DNA of 64,000 nucleotides from Nodosilinea sp. E11. GTDB lineage: Bacteria > Cyanobacteriota > Cyanobacteriia > Phormidesmidales > Phormidesmidaceae. Below are positions 9,592-18,828 of this stretch, piece by piece. The number at the start of each line of letters is the position of its first letter. Position 1 is the stretch's first letter. The stretch spans positions 4,024,001 to 4,088,000 of the forward strand of contig NZ_CP136520.1 of the NCBI RefSeq assembly GCF_032813545.1, read 5' to 3'. The notes beneath the pieces are model-generated. The model saw only the letters and a list, made by a program, of their open reading frames with translations, had not been told where the DNA came from and did no database searches. Both the position numbers and the translations under genes were made by a program.

Positions 9592-11418
9592 ATGGCTAGA
9601 CCCACCTTCCTACTCACCCATCGCTCTAGTTGCCCCAGGCTGCGGGGAGTGGTGCGATCGCTCCTAGCCTTGCTGCTAGGGGTGCTGTTGGCCTTAGGTA
9701 GCGGTGGCCTCGCGCCAGCGATGGCCCAAATTGCTAACCCCTTTAACCCTGGCAATACCTCCCTCCCTCCAGCGGGGGTGCAGCGTATCGGCCTGCTTGA
9801 GGTCACCTCTCTTTTTCTCGATGGTAGGCCCCTGTTCAACATTGCCTCGCCGGCGGTATTTAACCGCAACGAAGCCGGTGCCGATGTGCCGGTAGAGGTG
9901 CGGGCCCGACAAATCGAAACCAACCTCAACCAGGTCGTCAACCGCACGGTAGACATCATTAATGCCGATCAAACGATCGACAGTGCTTCCCTAGAAGTCA
10001 CCATTGAAATTATTGGTGGCCAGCCGGTGCTGTTTGCGCGGGGCGCGGGCCTGTTAGAACCTCGGGTGCTGCTGACCATTACCGACACCGATGCTCAGTA
10101 CAGCGGCTTATCTCAAACCGACTTAGCCGATCGCTGGCAGGTTATTCTGCGCGACAATCTTCGTCAGGCAGTGAACGGTCGCCTTCCCGAGGCTCGCCAG
10201 CGGCAAATTCGTAGAACCCTAGCCATTTTGTTCGCCAGCCTTGTGCTGAGCCTGCTCTTGGCTAGCATCTGGCGGTTTCTCGGCTGGCGCAAGAGCAGCC
10301 TGGAGCAAAAGCAAACCGCCCAGGACGGTCTGCCCCCCACCCCAGACAACATGCCGCCTCAGCAGCAGCTCCTGCATGTGTTTCGCTACCAAATTACCCT
10401 AGCTCAGCGGCTTCAGGTAGTGGCCTTCTTGCGCTGGCTGATGTTTTGGGGCATCGCCTTTGTTTGGATCACCGGCATCGCCAGTGCACTCTATATTTTT
10501 CCTCAGACCCGAGGCTATGCCTTTAGGCTATTTTCGATTCCGGTGCTGCTGCTGTTGACCTGGTTTTTTACTGGGTTACTCAATCGGTTGGCCAACCTAG
10601 GCATTGAGCAGATTGCCCGGGCTTGGAACAAAAATGAGCTGGGCAACCTCGACGATATTCAGCGCAAGTCAATGCGTGTCTCTACGATTACCGGTGCACT
10701 TAAGGGGCTAAAGACGACCATTATCTATGCTGTGGCTACCCTGCTGGTGCTGCAAACACTCCAGGTTGCCCCAGCTTCCCTGCTGGCCTTTGGGGCGGTG
10801 GCGGCCCTGGCCATTTCCTTTGCGGCCCAAAGCCTGGTCAAAGACTTGGTCAACGGGTTTTTAATCTTGCTCGAAGACCAGTACGCCATTGGCGATCTGG
10901 TTACCACCGGCACCACCACCGGCATTGTCGAGAATCTCAACCTGCGCATTACCCAAATTCGAGGGGAAGATGGTCGGCTGGTTACCCTACCCAACAGCCT
11001 AATTGCCCAGGTCGAAAACCTCAGCCGCAATTGGTCGCGGGCCAACCTCAAAATTGATGTCGCCTACGGCACCAACGTAGATGAAGCTCTGTGGGTGGCG
11101 CACGAAACGGCCCATATCATGGCCAGCGACCCTGAGTGGAGCTATGCCATTCTCAATCCGGTAGAGATGTTGGGGGTAGAGGCTATGACCCATGCAGGCC
11201 TGACCATTTTGATCTGGATTCGTACCCGGCCTCTAAAGCAATTTTTGGTGGCCCGTGAATATCGCCGCCGCCTGCGGCTTGCCTTTGACAAGGCGGGCAT
11301 TGCCATTGGGGTGCCCCAGCAGATCTTTAGAGAACTGGGCCAGGGCCTAGAACCCGAGAGCCATAGCGATGGAGCCGACCATCGGGCAGCAAAAAACGGG
11401 GCCGTTGAACCCCGTTAG
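9592..11418 (+). CDS. MscS-family mechanosensitive ion channel
   Basis: A 608-residue inner-membrane channel that opens under membrane tension, with a probable role in osmotic downshock. The N-terminus is a signal peptide (SLLALLLGVLLALG, then APAMAQ), followed by a periplasmic domain of about 170 residues. Several transmembrane helices follow. The MscS core has the pore helix LLAFGAVAALAISFAAQSLV and then KDLVNGFLILLEDQYAIGD, with a beta domain (GIVENLNLRITQIR, VTLPNSLI). An in-frame ATG at 9502 would add 30 residues before the signal peptide, so the ATG at 9592 is preferred. The last codons hold a hairpin that serves as terminator for the opposite gene. Its location near compatible-solute importers is suggestive only. 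Confidence 0.9.
   Translation: MARPTFLLTHRSSCPRLRGVVRSLLALLLGVLLALGSGGLAPAMAQIANPFNPGNTSLPPAGVQRIGLLEVTSLFLDGRPLFNIASPAVFNRNEAGADVPVEVRARQIETNLNQVVNRTVDIINADQTIDSASLEVTIEIIGGQPVLFARGAGLLEPRVLLTITDTDAQYSGLSQTDLADRWQVILRDNLRQAVNGRLPEARQRQIRRTLAILFASLVLSLLLASIWRFLGWRKSSLEQKQTAQDGLPPTPDNMPPQQQLLHVFRYQITLAQRLQVVAFLRWLMFWGIAFVWITGIASALYIFPQTRGYAFRLFSIPVLLLLTWFFTGLLNRLANLGIEQIARAWNKNELGNLDDIQRKSMRVSTITGALKGLKTTIIYAVATLLVLQTLQVAPASLLAFGAVAALAISFAAQSLVKDLVNGFLILLEDQYAIGDLVTTGTTTGIVENLNLRITQIRGEDGRLVTLPNSLIAQVENLSRNWSRANLKIDVAYGTNVDEALWVAHETAHIMASDPEWSYAILNPVEMLGVEAMTHAGLTILIWIRTRPLKQFLVAREYRRRLRLAFDKAGIAIGVPQQIFRELGQGLEPESHSDGADHRAAKNGAVEPR
11391..11416 (-). terminator. Intrinsic terminator of the response regulator gene
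   Basis: Read on the minus strand: AACGGGG, an 8-base loop, CCCCGTT and then a run of T (the plus strand shows six A at 11391-11396). It lies about 107 bases beyond the stop codon of the minus-strand response regulator. It is embedded in the last codons of the converging channel gene. Confidence 0.8.
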
Positions 11419-11522
11419 AGCTTTGATCGTGAAAGGCGTAAGGGCCAGGCTGTAGCGGCGATCGCGGTTGGTTGGTTAAACGCCGCTTAGATCTCGACTT
11501 TGGCCCACCGCTGCCAGCAGGT

Positions 11523-12083
11523 CTACTTCAGCTTCTGTTTGATAAAGGCCAACATCTTGCCGAGTTGCCCCTTGAGCTGAGCGACTTCGCCCTGAAGCTG
11601 TTTTACCTGAGCCTGAAGCGCTTGGAATTCGGCGGCGCTGACCTCACCGCCGCCAGCGGCTGGAGCACCAGCGGCGGCTGGGGCAGTAACCGGGGTACGG
11701 CGGGGCTTGCGAGCTTTGACCATCGCCGCTTTAATCGCTTCGATCAGTTCTTTTTGCTCAAAGGGCTTTTGAATAAACTCGAAGTATTCAAACGGCTCGG
11801 TAATTTTTTCGGTGACTTCTTCTTTGCGGCCTGACATCAGCACTAGGGGAATGTGCTGGAGGTCTGGGTTCGCCTGAATTTCCTGAAACACTTCCCACCC
11901 GCTCATCCGGGGCAGCAGGAAGTCAAGCATGATCAAATTGGGGCGCTGGCTGCGAATGGCATCCATGCCTTCTACACCATCTTGGGCCTCAATGACTTCG
12001 AAGTTGCCCTGGGGCAGCATGTCGCGGACGCGTATGCGAATCACCCGGCTATCATCGATGACCAAAATCCTATGATTTGTCAC
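11523..12083 (-). CDS. Response regulator with C-terminal coiled coil
   Basis: A 186-residue protein. Residues 1-120 are a CheY-like receiver with acidic pocket D10/D11, phospho-acceptor D54 (IMLDFLLPRM), S84 (VLMSGRKEE) and K106 (FIQKPF). A Pro/Ala linker (about 128-147) follows, then a predicted coiled coil (QALQAQVKQLQGEVAQLKGQ) and a basic end. There is no DNA-binding or enzymatic output domain, so signalling is probably through protein-protein contact of the helical tail. No histidine kinase gene is adjacent, so it is an orphan. The start at 12083 is the only good one. Confidence 0.9.
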   Translation of the reverse strand: MTNHRILVIDDSRVIRIRVRDMLPQGNFEVIEAQDGVEGMDAIRSQRPNLIMLDFLLPRMSGWEVFQEIQANPDLQHIPLVLMSGRKEEVTEKITEPFEYFEFIQKPFEQKELIEAIKAAMVKARKPRRTPVTAPAAAGAPAAGGGEVSAAEFQALQAQVKQLQGEVAQLKGQLGKMLAFIKQKLK

Positions 12084-12310
12084 TGTTGACTCCTCTCACG
12101 GTGTCGAAGGGCTTTGTAGACGTGAAAACAAGTATAGTTCAGGTCGTTGGAAAGTCCCGGTTGGGGCTGAATATATCAGCTCAGCGGGGCCTGGCTGGGC
12201 GAAAGGGCTCGCTTCACCTGGTTTCAAACCACTTTCAGCATTCCCTGATCGCTACTTAAACTTGCAGACCCTGCTTAAACAGAAGCTTACCTAAGATCTG
12301 GCGAGATGGC

Positions 12311-14215
12311 TTAGGTTTTTGCTGTTGTGGTGGGTGCTAGCAGCAGGTGGGCCGCCTGCTTGACCTGGTCGAAGGGGCTAGGGCTAGGGGCTAGGGCTGC
12401 CAGGCGCACAATGCAGCGGTGGGGAAAGAGATCGGCGGGTAGATCTAGCCCCGCCTGGTAGCGGTTGTGGACGATGTAGTGCTGGGCAATGCCGCGATCG
12501 CTGAGGGTCTGGTTGAGCCGACTGGCTTCGGCCAAAATCGCTGACTGGTTTTGTACCACGCCAATAAACTCCGTGTGCTGGGGATCTTGGAGTTTGGCTT
12601 GGGCGGCCAACACCCGCTGACGCAGGGTGCGCAGGCGACCCATAAACTCGACGCGGCCCACCACGTCTTTGTACTTAATCCACAGCTTGAAAATCCAGCC
12701 CAGCCAATCGCCTAGGGCGGTGGGCATTTCGAGAAACCGCAGCAGATGACCGGTGGGGGCAGTATCGAGCACGATCAGCTGCTGTTCGTTGCGCTCTAGC
12801 AGATCCATGACGGTGATCAGCGAAAGCATTTCATCGATGCCGGGCAGGGCCTGGGCCACAATCTGCCGCCAGGCGTCGGGGCCGTAGAGCATTTGGATGC
12901 CGTCGGCTACGTCGCTGTCGCCCGCCATCATGTCGGCCAACTCCCACAGGTAATCGGTGCGAAACTGGTCGAGCACCATGTCGGCGCTGACTTCCTGGGC
13001 CTGGAGGTTGGGCCGCAGCAGGGTGGGCTCGTGGCCGAGGGGCTGGCCAAAGGCGTCGCCCAGGGAGTGGGCCGGATCGATGGACATGACCCGCAGGTTG
13101 GTTTCTGGATGGCGTTCGGCCAGGCCCCAGCCCAGGGCTGCCGACACGGTGGTTTTGCCCACGCCGCCTTTGCCGCCCACCACAATCAGCCGCCGTCCTG
13201 CCGCGACCAGGTCTTCGATGCCCGGTGGAATAGGGGTGGGCCACTGGTGAACCGAGGCTGTGTCGTCAGCCGTTGCTTCCCCCAAGGTTGCTAAGTTGAG
13301 CGGTTTGACCTGGGGCATCAGGGCATCGAGGGCGGCGGTACCCACGGGTTCGCTCGGCTGAACGGGCACCCCTAGCACCGGTTGCCCCTGGGCGATCGCC
13401 TTAAACTCGGCCAGCACCCGGTGTTGGCTCTCGAGCCCGTGGGTACCGTCCTGAAGTATGCGGTTGATCACCAGGCCACCGAGGGGAACGCCCAAACGAC
13501 CGAGAGCCGTGATAAAGCGATCGCTCTCGGCTAAGCTCATCGGTTCAGGAATACCTACCACCCAGCAGACGGTGCGATCGCGGTCTTGCATTAGCCCCCG
13601 GCCTTGCTCTAGGTCGTGGCGCATGTCGGCAATAAAGGCATCGGCCTCGTCGGGGGTGTAGCGGCCCGCCAGAGTTTCGGTCAGGGTGCGGTGCTTTTGC
13701 TGAAACTGGCCCAGGGACTCCAGCAGGGTATCCATGAAATCCATTAGGGCGAACAGGCTGAGGGTGTGGCCACTGGGGGCCATATCGACCACCACACGGT
13801 CGGCCTCGCGATCGCGCAAAATCCGCTGAATCTCTAGCAGCGCCATTAGCTCGTCAAGACCGGGCCAGCCCATATCCCACACGGGGCTGAGGTCGTCGCC
13901 CGCCACAAAACTACCCCGTTCGACCAGTAGCTCTAATACAGTGCCGTAGTCGGTGCGAAACTGCTCTAGCAGGGCCACCGCATCTAGGGCACGCACCTGG
14001 AGGTTAGGCAGGTCGGCTAGGGGCGTAGGGGTATTGTCAACCGCCAGCAGCAGCACATCCCCTAGAGAGTGGGCCGGGTCAGTGGAGAGCAGCAGCACAG
14101 TTTCATTGGGGTGCTGCTGGGCCAGCTGCCGGGCAAAGCCGCAGGAGAGGGTAGTCTTGCCCACGCCGCCCTTGCCGCTAAACATGATCAGTTGTTGGGT
14201 CGCAGATGCCAGCAT
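12311..14215 (-). CDS. Tandem ArsA/Get3-family ATPase
   Basis: A 634-residue protein made of two homologous P-loop ATPase halves. The first begins QLIMFSGKGGVGKTTLSCGF (residues about 8-27) and the second IVVGGKGGVGKTTVSAALG (about 340). Each is followed by STDPAHSLGD or SIDPAHSLGD switch motifs and a D-x-A-P-[ST]-G-H motif (VVDMAPSGHTLSLF and VLDTAPTGHLLRFLEMP). The duplicated form is that of ArsA. No arsB or arsR gene is nearby and no arsenite-binding cysteine cluster is obvious, so a Get3-like targeting role or an unknown one is as likely as arsenic export. Anion transport should not be assumed. Confidence 0.88.
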   Translation of the reverse strand: MLASATQQLIMFSGKGGVGKTTLSCGFARQLAQQHPNETVLLLSTDPAHSLGDVLLLAVDNTPTPLADLPNLQVRALDAVALLEQFRTDYGTVLELLVERGSFVAGDDLSPVWDMGWPGLDELMALLEIQRILRDREADRVVVDMAPSGHTLSLFALMDFMDTLLESLGQFQQKHRTLTETLAGRYTPDEADAFIADMRHDLEQGRGLMQDRDRTVCWVVGIPEPMSLAESDRFITALGRLGVPLGGLVINRILQDGTHGLESQHRVLAEFKAIAQGQPVLGVPVQPSEPVGTAALDALMPQVKPLNLATLGEATADDTASVHQWPTPIPPGIEDLVAAGRRLIVVGGKGGVGKTTVSAALGWGLAERHPETNLRVMSIDPAHSLGDAFGQPLGHEPTLLRPNLQAQEVSADMVLDQFRTDYLWELADMMAGDSDVADGIQMLYGPDAWRQIVAQALPGIDEMLSLITVMDLLERNEQQLIVLDTAPTGHLLRFLEMPTALGDWLGWIFKLWIKYKDVVGRVEFMGRLRTLRQRVLAAQAKLQDPQHTEFIGVVQNQSAILAEASRLNQTLSDRGIAQHYIVHNRYQAGLDLPADLFPHRCIVRLAALAPSPSPFDQVKQAAHLLLAPTTTAKT

Positions 14216-14293
14216 AGATTAACCCTGGACGGTGCTCTTAGTTAGGGTGCCCACTATGGCGGGAGAACGCCAGTGCAACTACGAAACTTAATT

Positions 14294-14313
14294 GCTCACC
14301 CATCCACCCATCG
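14294..14313. repeat. Short CATCCACC-type repeat
   Basis: A minimal copy (CACCCATCCACCCATC) of the tandem 8-mer family that is expanded at 18690, 29485, 30432 and 62440. It lies in the 99-base spacer between the ATPase gene start and the DUF3105 gene end. Confidence 0.6.
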
Positions 14314-14314
14314 A

Positions 14315-14911
14315 CTACCGCACCGGATTCTCTGGCCCTCGCCCGCGATAGGTATCGATGAAGGTAGCAGCGGCCTCAGGCTCAAATTCTGGCAGGCGCA
14401 GTTTGTGGTTCCAGGCGGTGAGCACTACTTCTTCGCCCAGGCCGGGGCGGGGCACCACCACCAGGCCATCCCAGTAGCCAGAAAATTCGCTGGCCCAGGC
14501 GGTGAGGGTGTCCATGGCCACTTGGCCAGGCTGGTCAACGTAGATAACGATGTTGCCATGCTCGATGGAATGTACCAGTTCCTCTAGGCGCTGCTCTTGG
14601 CTATAGACGCCGGGCAGCACGGGGTTGGGGTCGTGGGGGCCGGAGGTGGGGAAGTCGGTGTCGTAGTTGACGGGCTGACCGGGAGCAACGTGAACCTGGC
14701 CCTGGTCGGGAAAGGTTTGAATGTTGGTCATCGCTGCTTCGCCGATGGTGGTGTTGGGCTCAAAGGCCACCGACTGGGGCCGGTTGCGGTACCACAGTCC
14801 GCCAATCAGGGCCGTCATCAGCACGGCAATACCCACTGGCCCCAATAGCAACGACAGGGGGTTGGGGGAATCTCCCCGGCGACGGCGCTTGGTGCGGCTG
14901 GATTGGGTCAT
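14315..14911 (-). CDS. DUF3105 domain-containing membrane protein
   Basis: A 198-residue protein. A basic N-terminus (SRTKRRRRGD) is followed by one transmembrane helix (LLLGPVGIAVLMTALIGGLWY, residues about 22-42) and an extracytoplasmic domain. That domain carries the DUF3105 signature SGPHDPNPVLPGVY and LVHSIEHGNIVIYVD; the invariant histidines suggest a metal or cofactor site. The activity of the family is not established to my knowledge. The reading frame extends to 14974, but the ATG at 14911 (MTQSSRTKRRRR) fits a normal membrane anchor. It stands alone between the ATPase gene and the divergent merR-type gene. Confidence 0.85.
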   Translation of the reverse strand: MTQSSRTKRRRRGDSPNPLSLLLGPVGIAVLMTALIGGLWYRNRPQSVAFEPNTTIGEAAMTNIQTFPDQGQVHVAPGQPVNYDTDFPTSGPHDPNPVLPGVYSQEQRLEELVHSIEHGNIVIYVDQPGQVAMDTLTAWASEFSGYWDGLVVVPRPGLGEEVVLTAWNHKLRLPEFEPEAAATFIDTYRGRGPENPVR

Positions 14912-15127
14912 GGTCTCGGATGAGCTAGGGAACTGCAACGAAAGCTTAACAATTGTCTTTAAACAGTGTAGCAATGCAACTTCAGGGACCGGGTGTCTGG
15001 CTCTTGTCTCGGTTGTCGCTGCACCTTACTTCAGGCACCCGATCCCAAGTCCCATGGTTCAGCGGCTTTACTTTACAGTTGGCTAGAGGGTTTAGAATAA
15101 AGATAGAAAATTTTAGGAAAGTGGGCG

Positions 15128-15550
15128 ATGGCGATCGCAACAGCACTCAAAATCGGCGATGTGGCTAAGCAAACGGGGGTGGCCGTGGGGGCGCTACGCT
15201 ACTACGAAAGCCTCGGTCTGTTGAATTCTGAACGGGGCGACAATGGCTATCGCTATTACTCACCTGAGGCGGTGCATCAGGTGCAGTTCATTAAGAAGGC
15301 CCAAGCCCTGGGCTTCTCCCTAGAAGACATCGGGGACGTGCTCACCGTTCACCAACGGGGCGATGTGCCCTGCGAGTTTGTGCAGTCGCTGCTGCAAGAC
15401 AAGATTCAGCAGTTGGAACTCCAGATTCAGCAGATGATGGCGTTTAAGGCCGATCTGGAGCAATACCGCGATCGCTGGGCCGAATCGCAGCCTCGTCCCC
15501 AGCCAGGGGATATTTGCCCGCTGATCGAAACCGTATCGCTGACGGCTTAG
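15128..15550 (+). CDS. MerR-family transcriptional regulator
   Basis: A 140-residue regulator. The winged helix-turn-helix starts LKIGDVAKQTGVAVGALRYYESLGLL and is followed by GYRYYSPEAV and a dimerisation coiled coil (about 85-115). Cysteines occur at C82 (DVPCEFV), the position of the metal-binding Cys of ZntR/CueR-like members, and C130 (GDICPLIE) near the C-terminus. A thiol-metal or redox signal is therefore likely. No metal transporter lies next to it, and the next gene is mnmA. The specific effector cannot be read from sequence. Confidence 0.88.
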   Translation: MAIATALKIGDVAKQTGVAVGALRYYESLGLLNSERGDNGYRYYSPEAVHQVQFIKKAQALGFSLEDIGDVLTVHQRGDVPCEFVQSLLQDKIQQLELQIQQMMAFKADLEQYRDRWAESQPRPQPGDICPLIETVSLTA

Positions 15551-15689
15551 CTGGAAATTTGCCGGGTGCTCAATCGGCCAAAGCCTGTGAGCTAGAATGG
15601 GACACTAGATTAATTTTCAATGGGCATCTCGACGATTTAGAGATGCGATCGCCCAGCATTTACTAGCGATTTAGGCGCAGCATTTTGCC

Positions 15690-16799
15690 ATGGAAAGGAT
15701 TGTAGTCGGGCTCTCCGGCGGCGTAGATAGTTCGGTAGCGGCAGCCACCCTGCACCAGCAGGGCTACGATGTCGTTGGCCTTACCCTGTGGCTGATGAAA
15801 GGCAAGGGCCAGTGCTGCTCTGAGGGCATGGTGGATGCGGCTAAACTTTGCGAAGACCTGGGCATTCCTTACCACGTGGTCGATAGCCGCGAGGTGTTTG
15901 AGCGCGAAATTATTAATTACTTAGTCGAAGGCTACGGCAGCGGTATTACGCCCCTGCCCTGCTCCCAGTGCAACCGGGCGGTGAAATTTGGGCCGATGTT
16001 GCAGTATGCCCGAGAAGAATTGGGCGCAGGTCGCATTGCCACGGGCCACTATGCCCGCATCACCCAAAACCCAGAAACAGGCCGCTACGAGCTGCGCCGC
16101 GCCGTAGACCCGGCTAAAGATCAGTCCTATTTTCTCTACGACCTGACCCAAGACTTGTTGGCTAACTGCGACTTTCCCCTCGGTCACCAAACCAAGACTG
16201 AAACCCGTCGCATCGCCGCTGAACTGGGGCTACACACCGCTGCCAAGCCCGATAGCCAAGACCTGTGTTTGATCGAGCACCACGGCTCGATGCAGACCTT
16301 TTTGGATAAATATCTGGCCCCTAAGCCCGGCGACATTGTTGACACCGAGGGCCGCATTCTCGGTCAGCACAACGGCATTCATCACTACACCATTGGTCAG
16401 CGCAAGGGGTTGGGCATTGCCGCCGCCAACCCGCTCTACGTGGTGGGCTTTGACATGGGCAAAAACCACGTAATTGTGGCCGATCGCAGCGATGCCCATC
16501 TGCCCGACTGCACTGTGCAGCGGGTGAATTGGGTGTCGATCGCCGCCCCCCAAGAGCCCATGCCAGTATCGGTGCAAATTCGCTACCGTAGTGAGGCGGT
16601 GGCGGCAACGCTGGTGCCCCTGGGTGAAGGCAGCGAGCGAGTTCGCATTGTGTTTGACGAGCCGCAGTTTGGCGTTACCCCTGGCCAGGCCGCCGTTTGG
16701 TACGACGGCGACCGGGTGCTAGGCGGCGGGCTGATCGAGGTGGCGGTTGTCCCTGAGGTGGCGGCAACCGCCTCTGACGCTCATGTTTTAAGTCATTAA
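15690..16799 (+). CDS. mnmA: tRNA-specific 2-thiouridylase MnmA
   Basis: A 369-residue cytoplasmic enzyme that makes 2-thiouridine at wobble position 34 of tRNA-Lys, -Glu and -Gln. The PP-loop [13 protein letters not shown] (9-21) binds ATP. The catalytic pair is C94 ([10 protein letters not shown]) and C193 (DSQDLCLIE). The segment KDQSYFLY and the C-terminal beta barrel are typical. Length is normal for the family. The ATG at 15690 gives the standard N-terminus [11 protein letters not shown]. The DUF3288 gene follows after only 9 bases. Confidence 0.96.
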   Translation: MERIVVGLSGGVDSSVAAATLHQQGYDVVGLTLWLMKGKGQCCSEGMVDAAKLCEDLGIPYHVVDSREVFEREIINYLVEGYGSGITPLPCSQCNRAVKFGPMLQYAREELGAGRIATGHYARITQNPETGRYELRRAVDPAKDQSYFLYDLTQDLLANCDFPLGHQTKTETRRIAAELGLHTAAKPDSQDLCLIEHHGSMQTFLDKYLAPKPGDIVDTEGRILGQHNGIHHYTIGQRKGLGIAAANPLYVVGFDMGKNHVIVADRSDAHLPDCTVQRVNWVSIAAPQEPMPVSVQIRYRSEAVAATLVPLGEGSERVRIVFDEPQFGVTPGQAAVWYDGDRVLGGGLIEVAVVPEVAATASDAHVLSH

Positions 16800-16808
16800 G
16801 CGATCGCC

Positions 16809-17096
16809 ATGGCAGACATCACCAAAGACCAGCAGCATCCGCAGTACAAAACCGATCGCCAGGTGGTGAGCCAGCTGCTGGCGGGGGAAGCCACCGACTA
16901 CAATCTAGTCGAGCTGGCCCGGCTGATGATTCGCTACGACGGGTTTCCCGGTGCCCGCGACATTCAAACCGACTTGAAAAAAGCCCTCAGCCGCTGGCAG
17001 CTTACCGAAAGCGAGCTGTTTGACAGAACTCGCGCTATTCACCAGCAGGGCGAGGTCTATAAAGGGCTGGGCCGAGGTCGCGAAGACTGGAGCTAA
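16809..17096 (+). CDS. DUF3288 family protein
   Basis: A 95-residue soluble protein. It matches the cyanobacterial DUF3288 family: DQQHPQYKTDRQVVSQLL, then LARLMIRYDGFPGARDIQTDL and a polar C-terminus (YKGLGRGREDWS). No catalytic motif is visible. It lies 9 bases after mnmA and 17 bases before ggt, so a three-gene transcription unit is likely. Function is unknown. Confidence 0.85.
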   Translation: MADITKDQQHPQYKTDRQVVSQLLAGEATDYNLVELARLMIRYDGFPGARDIQTDLKKALSRWQLTESELFDRTRAIHQQGEVYKGLGRGREDWS

Positions 17097-17113
17097 GGCT
17101 ATACTAGCCAGCT

Positions 17114-18694
17114 ATGAGTAGTCTTAAGCCTAACCGGGGGGCGATCGCGGCGGGGCACCCCCTCACTGCCGAGGCTGGGGCCGAGATGCTGCGCCAGGGG
17201 GGCAATGCCTTTGATGCTGCGATCGCCGCTGCCTTTACCGCCTGCGTGGCCGAGAGTGCCCTCACCTCTCTGGCCGGAGGGGGCTTTTTGCTGGCTCACC
17301 AGGCGACCGGCGAAAATTGCCTGTTCGACTTCTTTTGCCAAACGCCTCGGTCGAAAGCCCACGGGCGATCGCTCGACTTTTACCCCATCCACGCCAACTT
17401 TGGCGACACCGTGCAGGAGTTTCACATTGGCCTGGGGTCGATGGCGGTGCCGGGGGCGATCGCCGGATTGCTCCATGTCCATCAGCGGCTCGGTCGCCTG
17501 CCGCTGGAGCACATTGTCGCCCCGGCCCAGCACTGGGCCACCCAGGGTATTGAGATCGACGCGTTTCGCGCCAGCAGCTTTCAAATTTTGGCTCCCATTC
17601 TCACCGCTACCGCTGCCGCCCGAGCGATCTATGCGCCGGAGGGATCGCTGCTGACTACGGGCGATCGCCTCTACCTCCCCGACTTTGCAGATTTTCTCAC
17701 GCAGGTGGTGCGTCACGGAGCCGACCTGCTCTATACCGGCGACCTCGCCCATCAGCTGGCCCAAGCTTGCCAAACCCAGGGGGGCTACCTGAGCCTAGAG
17801 GATTTAAAGACCTACCAAGTCATTGAGCGCCAACCCCTGGCGGTGCCCTACGGCAGCGCCACGCTGCTGACCAACCCACCCCCCAGCTCGGGCGGTACGC
17901 TGATTGCCTTTGCCCTGCACCTGCTGGCCCAGACCAATCCTGCGCTCACCGCCCACAGCAGCCCCCGCCATGTCGCCCTGCTGCGCGAAGTGATGAGTCT
18001 GACCAACCTGGCCCGCCAGCGGGGCTATGACGATCACCTCTACCGATCTGACATTGCCGCCGAATTTCTCAGCGCCCCCCACCTGGCTCCCTACTTAGGG
18101 CAGCTCCAAGGGGTGCTTAGCGGGGGCAGCAGTAAGTGGGGCAGCACCACCCACATCAGCGTTGTCGATGCCGAGGGCAATGCCGCCAGCGTCACCACCT
18201 CCAGTGGCGAAGGATCGGCCTACGTGATCCCGGGCACCGGCATCATGATGAACAATATGCTGGGCGAAGAAGACCTCAACCCCCAGGGCTTTCACCAATG
18301 GCCGACCAACCAGCGCATGTCGAGCATGATGGCTCCGACGGTGGTACTCAAAGACGGCAAGCCCTGTCTGGTGCTGGGCTCGGGCGGGTCTAATCGCATT
18401 CGTACCGCCATTTTGCAGGTGGTGTCGAACGTACTCGACTTTGATATGGCGATCGAAGCCGCCGTCCATGCCCCTCGTCTGCACTGGGAGCGGGGAGCGC
18501 TGCACCTAGAACCTGGCTTTGACCAGCTAGCGATCGAGTCCCAGGGCATTCCTGGCGAGGATCTGTGCACCTGGTGGCAGGCCCCCAGCATGTTTTTTGG
18601 CGGTGTCCATGCCGTGGCGGTTGGGCCGGATGGCGCTTTCTCGGGAGTGGGGGATGGGCGGCGGAGTGGGGCTTGGGTGGTGGTGGATGGGTAG
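17114..18694 (+). CDS. ggt: Gamma-glutamyltransferase family protein
   Basis: A 526-residue Ntn-hydrolase that cleaves or transfers gamma-glutamyl groups, for example from glutathione. The N-terminal AAGHPLTAEAGAEMLRQGGNAFDAAIA is the family start. Autoprocessing would occur before T345 in GSTTHISVVD, which becomes the nucleophile of the small subunit. Downstream are TTSSGEGSAYVIPGTGIMMNN and the glycine pair LGSGGSNRIRTAI that forms the oxyanion and substrate pocket. No signal peptide is evident, so the protein may be cytoplasmic, which is less usual for this family. The final codons and the stop (GTGGTGGATGGGTAG) are formed by the tandem repeat that follows, so the C-terminal end may have been set by repeat expansion. 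Confidence 0.9.
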   Translation: MSSLKPNRGAIAAGHPLTAEAGAEMLRQGGNAFDAAIAAAFTACVAESALTSLAGGGFLLAHQATGENCLFDFFCQTPRSKAHGRSLDFYPIHANFGDTVQEFHIGLGSMAVPGAIAGLLHVHQRLGRLPLEHIVAPAQHWATQGIEIDAFRASSFQILAPILTATAAARAIYAPEGSLLTTGDRLYLPDFADFLTQVVRHGADLLYTGDLAHQLAQACQTQGGYLSLEDLKTYQVIERQPLAVPYGSATLLTNPPPSSGGTLIAFALHLLAQTNPALTAHSSPRHVALLREVMSLTNLARQRGYDDHLYRSDIAAEFLSAPHLAPYLGQLQGVLSGGSSKWGSTTHISVVDAEGNAASVTTSSGEGSAYVIPGTGIMMNNMLGEEDLNPQGFHQWPTNQRMSSMMAPTVVLKDGKPCLVLGSGGSNRIRTAILQVVSNVLDFDMAIEAAVHAPRLHWERGALHLEPGFDQLAIESQGIPGEDLCTWWQAPSMFFGGVHAVAVGPDGAFSGVGDGRRSGAWVVVDG

Positions 18695-18772
18695 GGGAGT
18701 GGGGGAGTGGATGGGAGATGGGTAGATGGGTGGGTGGGTAGATGGGTGGATGGGTAGATGGGTGGGATGCCG
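18684..18772. repeat. Tandem ATGGGTGG/ATGGGTAG repeat tract
   Basis: About ten imperfect 8-base units (GATGGGTG, GATGGGTA) covering the stop codon of ggt and most of the spacer before the carotenoid oxygenase gene. It is the reverse complement of the CATCCACC units at 29485-29540. It contains stops in all useful frames and no gene. Confidence 0.85.
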
Positions 18773-18828
18773 GCCTTCTGGGCTGGGCTGGTTCACAATA
18801 GAGACAGTTGTATTCCTCATTTCTACCT

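Noticed and set aside
12311-14215. Arsenite efflux ATPase as a firm call
   Set aside because: The tandem architecture fits ArsA, but there is no ars operon and no evident metalloid-binding cysteine cluster, so the call was kept at family level.
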